Assembly: GCA_013204195.1 (NCBI GenBank)
Contig: JABMOJ010000434.1
Span: 1-10,861, forward strand
Length of the DNA: 10,861 nt
DNA from: SAR86 cluster bacterium
GTDB lineage: Bacteria; Pseudomonadota; Gammaproteobacteria; Pseudomonadales; Azotimanducaceae
Reading direction: 5' to 3'
Part shown: positions 6,169 through 10,861 of the stretch, in pieces
Layout: each line of letters begins with the position of its first letter
Numbering within the stretch: the stretch's first letter is position 1
Notes under the pieces: model-generated
The model's database searches: none
What the model saw: the letters and a program-made list of their open reading frames with translations, nothing else
What the model was told of the DNA's origin: nothing
Position numbers and translations under genes: made by a program

Positions 6169-7080
6169 TTGCGCATTGCCATACTGTCACGGAACAAAAA
6201 ACTCTACTCTACCCGTCGTCTGATCGAGGCAGGGGTCGCTCGCGGCCACGAGGTGCGCGTACTAGATCATCTTAAATGCTTCATGGATATCACTTCGGAA
6301 AAACCAACACTGCACTATCGCAACGAAGAGTTCGGCGCTGATGACTTTGACGCGGTCATTCCCCGCATTGGGGCATCGGTGACGTCTTATGGTACCGCCG
6401 TTCTGCGGCAATTTGAGATGATGGGCGTCTATAGTGTTAACGAGTCGGTGGCAATTTCCCGCTCACGAGACAAGTTGCGCTCGTTGCAATTACTATCGCG
6501 CAAAAAAATCGGCATCCCCATCACCGCCTATGCCCATAACACGGACAGCACTGACGCGCTGATCAGAGAGGTCGGCGGCGCCCCCGTGGTGATCAAATTA
6601 CTGGAAGGCACTCAAGGCATTGGTGTCGTACTGGCTGAAACTAAAAAAGCTGCGGCCAGTGTTATCGAAGCCTTTATGGGGTTAAACGCTAATATTCTCG
6701 TCCAGGAATTCATCAAGGAATCGAAGGGCTCGGACATCCGCTGCTTCGTGGTCGGCGACAAGGTCATCGCCGCGATGGAACGCCGAGCTGCGCCGGGAGA
6801 ATTTCGTTCCAACCTGCATCGTGGTGGCACAGCTCAACTCGTCAAACTCAGCGCCGCCGAGCGGCGCACAGCCATCAAAGCAGCCTCCACCATGGGGCTT
6901 AATATGTGCGGCGTCGATATTCTGCGCTCGGATCGCGGTCCATTGATCATGGAAGTGAACTCTTCGCCGGGCCTCGAAGGCATTGAGACAGCTACCGGCA
7001 AAGATATCGCGGGCATGGTCTATGATTTTATCGAAAAGAACGCCGGCAAGCACAAGAACAAAACCAAAGGCAAAGGCTAG
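6169..7080 (+). CDS. rimK: RimK, ribosomal protein S6--L-glutamate ligase (ATP-grasp), TTG start
   Basis: RimK adds Glu residues to the C-terminus of ribosomal protein S6 using ATP. The 303-residue product follows E. coli RimK closely along its length: MRIAILSRN start, FDAVIPRIG (60-68), [26 protein letters not shown] and [12 protein letters not shown] (146-157). ATP and metal sites are present: Lys143, the VQEFIKE segment (178-184), RSNLHRGG (213-220), Asp250, Glu262 and Asn264 in [11 protein letters not shown]. The start is TTG at 6169, with GAGAGG six bases upstream; there is no nearby in-frame ATG and the protein aligns from this residue. The tail is Lys-rich ([10 protein letters not shown]). 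It stands alone, divergent from the SDR gene and convergent with the MFS gene. Confidence 0.96.
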   Translation: MRIAILSRNKKLYSTRRLIEAGVARGHEVRVLDHLKCFMDITSEKPTLHYRNEEFGADDFDAVIPRIGASVTSYGTAVLRQFEMMGVYSVNESVAISRSRDKLRSLQLLSRKKIGIPITAYAHNTDSTDALIREVGGAPVVIKLLEGTQGIGVVLAETKKAAASVIEAFMGLNANILVQEFIKESKGSDIRCFVVGDKVIAAMERRAAPGEFRSNLHRGGTAQLVKLSAAERRTAIKAASTMGLNMCGVDILRSDRGPLIMEVNSSPGLEGIETATGKDIAGMVYDFIEKNAGKHKNKTKGKG

Positions 7081-7092
7081 ATACTGCGCGAG

Positions 7093-7109
7093 TTTCGCCC
7101 CAGGCGAAA
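7093..7109. repeat. Perfect hairpin after rimK
   Basis: TTTCGCC-CCA-GGCGAAA: a seven-base perfect stem with a three-base loop starting 12 bases after the rimK stop. No T-tract follows on either strand, so it is not a standard intrinsic terminator, but it could protect the rimK 3' end. Confidence 0.55.
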
Positions 7110-7116
7110 ACGTGCA

Positions 7117-7155
7117 GGCCTCTGAGTGTTTCGCGCAGCGAACCGCTCAGAGGCC
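7117..7155. repeat. Long imperfect hairpin after rimK
   Basis: GGCCTCTGAG (7117-7126) pairs with CTCAGAGGCC (7146-7155), and the inner part continues through TTCGC (7130-7134) and GCGAA (7138-7142) with a GCA loop. The total stem is about 18 base pairs with one G-T pair and one mismatch. Its tip resembles the neighbouring hairpin (TTCGC/GCGAA). No T-tract follows. It may act as an mRNA 3' end stabiliser or as part of a convergent termination zone. Confidence 0.6.
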
Positions 7156-7186
7156 ACTCCGAATCCGCCAAATATCTTCCACCGCG

Positions 7187-7239
7187 AAACACCAACCAAC
7201 CATCAACAAACCATCAACCCAACTAAATCTTATCCTTAT
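7187..7239 (+). promoter_or_regulatory. C-rich, G-free tract after rimK, possible Rho-loading region
   Basis: This stretch contains no G on the plus strand and many C, following the two hairpins. It includes two tandem copies of AACCATCAAC (7198-7207 and 7209-7218) at an 11-base period. C-rich, G-poor, unstructured RNA is what the Rho factor loads on, so rimK transcripts may end through Rho here. This is inferred from composition only. Confidence 0.3.
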
Positions 7240-8422
7240 GCCACATCACAAAAACCAATAACGGCAAGTACACCAGCAGCGTAAATATATACGGATATTC
7301 CGGCTGAATGGAATACAAAACCGTGCCCAAAATCGGCCCGATGGTAAATCCCAAGGGCCCACAGGATCCGGCAACACCGGCCACAGCGCCTTGCTCTTCG
7401 GCGCCCACTGCCAAGGATGCGCCCGCCATAAACCCTGGCCCAGCCAGCCCCATACCCAGACCCAACAACGTCATGGCCCCTAACAACAGCGTTCTGGATT
7501 CAGCCAACGCCATAATACTAAACGCCAGAATCAGTAAGGGCATGGCGATGCGCAACAAATTGAAGGGCCTGATATCCAGGCGCTGAACCAAAATAGCCTG
7601 CGAGAACAACGATGCCGCCGCCGATAGCATCATACCCAAACCAAAGGTTCGAGCCGTCTGAACCGCGGTTAAAGACAGCACATCCTGAAACCGAAAAGCC
7701 ATGGTTTGCTGAACAATCGCAAAGCCCATAAACATCAATACCCCAACGATCATGAAGGGCATGATGCGAGGGTCTGTGCGCTTCATCTTCACGGGCTTCC
7801 GGGTAAACACCTGTCGCGGCACATCAGGCAAGTAAACCAGGACAATCACGGCGGTTACCAGCGTAATGGCGGCAGAAAACCACAGTGGTGTCAGCAACGA
7901 AAAAATAGCTAGACCACCGCCCAATGCGGGCCCGAGGATCGCGCCTAAATTATTCGCCGCACCCACAGCACCCATACCTTTGGTGCGAGTCGCGATATCA
8001 GTAATATCCGCCATATAGGCACTGGCGGCAGGCATGGTCGCCGACATCACTGAGGCATGGGCCATACGCGACACCACCAAGGCGATAAACGCCATCATCG
8101 GTGGAAATAGCCCGATCATTGCTGATTTGAATACCGCGGCAAAGACCACAGTTCCCAGGCTATAACCAAACAGGCCCACCAGGATAATCCGCTTACGTCC
8201 CCAGCGATCACTGGCTCGACCCCAGATCGGCATGCAGAGAAAGACCGTCACTGACGATGCTGAAATAATCGCGCCAATTTGAATCACACTCAAACCGATT
8301 TCTCGACCCAACGGCGCCAGAATGGCAAACAACACCGTCTGTCCCATGCCTACAGCAACCAGCGAGAACAGCAAGATGCGTTTAGCGAAGACCAGAGGAA
8401 AACCTGGCGTTTGAGTAGGCAT
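7223..8422 (-). CDS. MFS transporter, drug:H+ antiporter type
   Basis: The 399-residue product has the length and hydrophobic pattern of a 12-helix major facilitator. Motif A lies between helices 2 and 3 (GRASDRWGRKR, residues 68-78). Motif C, the antiporter signature of helix 5, is seen as GAILGPALGGG near residue 160. Together these point to a proton-driven exporter of the DHA1/TetA-like branch in the inner membrane; the substrate is unknown. ATG 8422 is chosen because it is preceded by GGAAACGAG; a TTG at 8440 would add six residues. It lies 58 bases after modF on the same strand, so co-transcription is possible. It converges on rimK. Confidence 0.9.
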   Translation of the reverse strand: MPTQTPGFPLVFAKRILLFSLVAVGMGQTVLFAILAPLGREIGLSVIQIGAIISASSVTVFLCMPIWGRASDRWGRKRIILVGLFGYSLGTVVFAAVFKSAMIGLFPPMMAFIALVVSRMAHASVMSATMPAASAYMADITDIATRTKGMGAVGAANNLGAILGPALGGGLAIFSLLTPLWFSAAITLVTAVIVLVYLPDVPRQVFTRKPVKMKRTDPRIMPFMIVGVLMFMGFAIVQQTMAFRFQDVLSLTAVQTARTFGLGMMLSAAASLFSQAILVQRLDIRPFNLLRIAMPLLILAFSIMALAESRTLLLGAMTLLGLGMGLAGPGFMAGASLAVGAEEQGAVAGVAGSCGPLGFTIGPILGTVLYSIQPEYPYIFTLLVYLPLLVFVMWHKDKI

Positions 8423-8480
8423 GGGTCTCGTTTCCAACAATGATTAGTTTAGTAGCAGGCCGTCAGGCCAGACATCTACG

Positions 8481-9905
8481 TCAACCGCGGTGATCGAGGG
8501 CCAGGTAATGGTTGATTCCCTTGATCCGGTCGCTTGCGTGGTGATTCACATAGACCACCGCCGTTTCAGACTCGGCACAAATCTTCTCAATCAGCGCCAG
8601 CACAAGTTGCCGATTCATATCGTCCAGCCCCAGGCAAGGCTCATCGAGAATTAACAGCGGCGGATGTTTGACCATCGCTCGGGCGATCAACAGTAGGCGC
8701 TGATCACCAAAGGACAGTTGCTGAAACGATGCACTTGCACGCTGGGTCATCCCCAACAACGCGAGCCACTGACGTGCAATCTCTAGCTGACGGTCCGATG
8801 CGGTCTGGTACAATCCGATGCTGTCGTAAAAACCGGAGAGTACCACATTCTGAACACTGACGCTGACGCGATAGTCCCATTGCAAACCTGATGAGACGTA
8901 GCCGATGTGCTGCTTAATATCCCAGATACTCTCACCCTGGCCACGCTGATAACCAAACACAAAAATGTCGTTATTATAGCACTGGGGATTATCGCCGGTG
9001 ATCAAGTTCAGCAAGCAGGTTTTACCACTGCCATTGGGGCCCGATAGTTGCCAGTGCTGCCCTGGCTCAATACGCCAGTCGAGGTGTTCAAACACCAGGT
9101 GATCACCATAGGCTATGCGGGCATCGCGTATCTCGACCAGGGGCTGATCGGGATTCAGCGCCACCTCTTCGACAGCAGTTTCCCGCTCAGGTAGCTGCAA
9201 CTCACTGGCCTGCAGATGCAGCAGTTGTGCCAGTTGCGCCACCGCTGGCAGATCGTCAGCGGCAATCTGTTGGACCAGTGCGCCTTGCTGCAATAGCGCC
9301 ATATCCGTGACGAAGTCTGGGATCTCATCAAAACGATTCAAAATAAATAATAACGACGTCGAAGTCATCTGCTCAGCCAGACATTCACGCAGGATCTCCA
9401 CCGCCTTAACATCAAGACCGTCGAAGGGTTCATCGAGAATCAGCAGCTCTGGATGACTGGCGAGCGCCTGAACCAGCATGAACTTGCGGGTTTCGCCCGT
9501 CGACAATTGACGAAAACTCCGCGCCAACAAATGCGTTAGATCGAATCGCCGAACAAGCTTAGCCTGCAGCACGGGATCGACGCAGGACTCGTCGAGCATC
9601 TCTTGCAGGGGGGTGCCGGCAAACACCACATCAGTGATGTCGCTGTCGTCCTTATCACGTTCTGCCTGAATGAGTCTCGCCTGCGCTTCCAGCGAAACAA
9701 GACTCACTCTACCGGGCACACCCGTTAGCGTGCCAGACTGAATCTCACCCTCACCAGCCAACAAGGCACCTAACGCAGACTTACCCGCGCCATTGGGCCC
9801 GAGAATCGCCCAACACTGGCCCGGTTCTATGCTCCAGTTGATCGCGTCCAGCACAAAATCAGCATTGAATTTCGCCGTGCACTGCTGCACGCAAATGGTA
9901 TCCAT
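8481..9905 (-). CDS. modF: ModF-like tandem ABC ATPase
   Basis: ModF (PhrA in older E. coli literature) is a soluble protein made of two fused ABC ATPase domains, linked by name to molybdate transport and photorepair but with no clear function. The 474-residue product matches E. coli ModF along its length. Domain 1 has Walker A GPNGAGKS (36-43), LSTGETRK (134-141), LILDEPFDGLD and then NRFDEIPDFV, where the switch His is replaced by Asn190. Domain 2 has Walker A GPNGSGKT (289-296), IWDIKQHIGYVSS, DYRVSVSVQNVVLSGFYDSIG, a degenerate signature LSFGDQ (397-402), LILDEP and HH at 455-456. No transmembrane helices are present and no molybdate transport genes (modABC) are adjacent. It starts 25 bases after the ilvC stop; the ribosome site is weak (AGG about 11 bases upstream). 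Confidence 0.92.
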   Translation of the reverse strand: MDTICVQQCTAKFNADFVLDAINWSIEPGQCWAILGPNGAGKSALGALLAGEGEIQSGTLTGVPGRVSLVSLEAQARLIQAERDKDDSDITDVVFAGTPLQEMLDESCVDPVLQAKLVRRFDLTHLLARSFRQLSTGETRKFMLVQALASHPELLILDEPFDGLDVKAVEILRECLAEQMTSTSLLFILNRFDEIPDFVTDMALLQQGALVQQIAADDLPAVAQLAQLLHLQASELQLPERETAVEEVALNPDQPLVEIRDARIAYGDHLVFEHLDWRIEPGQHWQLSGPNGSGKTCLLNLITGDNPQCYNNDIFVFGYQRGQGESIWDIKQHIGYVSSGLQWDYRVSVSVQNVVLSGFYDSIGLYQTASDRQLEIARQWLALLGMTQRASASFQQLSFGDQRLLLIARAMVKHPPLLILDEPCLGLDDMNRQLVLALIEKICAESETAVVYVNHHASDRIKGINHYLALDHRG

Positions 9906-9930
9906 CAGCTGTCGCGACCTGGCGTCCGCA

Positions 9931-10861
9931 CTAGACTATTTTTTTCATGGCGCTCATATAGCCGCGCAAGGTCTGACCGATCTTTTCAACGCTGTGGCTT
10001 CGCAGAGCAGCGTTAACTTCGATAAGGCGTTGGTTATCAACACCGGTATCTTTAAGGCTTAACCCATGACCGATGACATCGGTATTCATCCCTGTCATGA
10101 AATCTGCCAACAAAGGTAAGCAAGCGTGATTGTATAAGTAGCAGCCGTATTCAGCCGTATCGGAAATAGTACTGTTCATCTCGTACAATTTCTTTCGAGC
10201 GATCGTGTTGGCAATCAGTGGCGTCTCATGCAGAGATTCATAGTAAGCCGACTCAGCCTTAATACCAGCGGCTGTCATGGTCTCATAAGCCAATTCCACA
10301 CCGGCCTTGACCATCGCAACCATCAGGATACCGTGATCGAAATATTCTTGCTCGCTGATTTCTTCATCAGTGTTAGTCGCATTCTCGAATGCAGACTCAC
10401 CGGTTTCTTTACGCCAGCCCAACAAATTTACATCATCGTTGGCCCAATCTTGCATCATGCCCGAGGAAAAGGCACCGCTCATGATGTCGTCCATGTGCTT
10501 GTGGTACAAAGGCCGCATAATATTTTTGAGTTCAGCCGCTAAATCAAAGGCTTTGATCTTTGCTGGATTTGACAAGCGATCCAGCATGTTCGTCACGCCA
10601 CCATACTTGAGCGCTTCAGTGACCGTCTCCCAACCGTACTGCACCAATTTCGACGCATAACCCGGCGCTATACCCTGGGCGACCATCTTGTCGAAACACA
10701 GCAGTGAACCGGTTTGGAGCATGCCACACAAAATAGTTTGCTCGCCCATCAGGTCAGACTTGACCTCAGCAATAAAGGACGACATCAAGACACCGGCCTT
10801 ATGACCACCGGTACCGGCAGCATAGGCCTTCGCTATAGCCAGCCCGTGGCCCTGTGGGTCG
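9931..10861 (-). CDS. ilvC: IlvC, ketol-acid reductoisomerase class II, C-terminal part (5' end outside window)
   Basis: IlvC converts acetolactate or acetohydroxybutyrate to dihydroxy acids with NADPH and Mg, in valine, isoleucine and leucine synthesis. The frame is open to the right edge, giving about 310 C-terminal residues. The N-terminal NADPH-binding domain lies outside. The visible sequence follows the long E. coli-type enzyme: GGHKAGVL, then [14 protein letters not shown] carrying the Asp and Glu that bind Mg, [24 protein letters not shown], and [22 protein letters not shown] carrying the second pair of metal Glu. It ends with [12 protein letters not shown]. In-frame ATG and TTG codons near 10785-10788 are internal, not starts. 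It is followed on the same strand by modF and the MFS gene. Confidence 0.96.
   Translation of the reverse strand, partial: DPQGHGLAIAKAYAAGTGGHKAGVLMSSFIAEVKSDLMGEQTILCGMLQTGSLLCFDKMVAQGIAPGYASKLVQYGWETVTEALKYGGVTNMLDRLSNPAKIKAFDLAAELKNIMRPLYHKHMDDIMSGAFSSGMMQDWANDDVNLLGWRKETGESAFENATNTDEEISEQEYFDHGILMVAMVKAGVELAYETMTAAGIKAESAYYESLHETPLIANTIARKKLYEMNSTISDTAEYGCYLYNHACLPLLADFMTGMNTDVIGHGLSLKDTGVDNQRLIEVNAALRSHSVEKIGQTLRGYMSAMKKIV

Noticed and set aside
8440..8481. GGCC repeats in the modF-MFS gap
   Set aside because: Only four-base self-complementary units with no T-tract; likely chance.

Overview
The window looks like ordinary chromosome from a gammaproteobacterium, possibly marine. That inference rests on close E. 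coli-type RimK, ModF and class II IlvC proteins, moderate GC, and a membrane-anchored sulfatase of a type common in marine bacteria. No rRNA, tRNA, CRISPR array, transposase or integrase was seen. The genes at both window edges are cut.

Layout: (1) 1-1297, minus: the first 432 residues of a two-partner-secretion outer-membrane transporter (TpsB/ShlB/FhaC type) that runs off the left edge. (2) 1346-1672, minus: a short exported-looking ORF, possibly pseudopilin (GspH/FimT)-like, whose start codon overlaps that of a divergent GIY-YIG nuclease-like gene (1671-2015, plus). (3) 2095-2613, minus: a glycine-zipper lipoprotein of the 17-kDa surface antigen type. (4) 2783-4435, minus: a formylglycine-type sulfatase with an N-terminal membrane anchor and an inverted repeat just upstream. 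(5) 4711-5117, plus: a 36-residue Lys-rich protein, a clear Rho-independent terminator, then a small DUF3185-like membrane protein. (6) 5128-5895, minus: an NAD-type short-chain dehydrogenase. (7) 6169-7080, plus: rimK with a TTG start, followed by a hairpin-rich, then C-rich and G-poor, convergent intergenic stretch. (8) 7223-10861, minus: ilvC (cut by the right edge), modF and an MFS drug-type exporter in the same direction with gaps of 25 and 58 bases, perhaps one transcript.

The genes do not form one pathway. They are mostly housekeeping and envelope functions in short units: branched-chain amino acid synthesis (ilvC), ribosomal protein S6 modification (rimK), a ModF-type ATPase, efflux, sulfate ester hydrolysis and protein secretion. 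No complete undescribed system is evident. The points most worth a second look are the small exported ORF between tpsB and the GIY-YIG gene, the inverted repeat at the sulfatase promoter, the 14-base palindrome upstream of rimK, the Lys-rich microprotein, and the paired hairpins plus C-rich tract after rimK.
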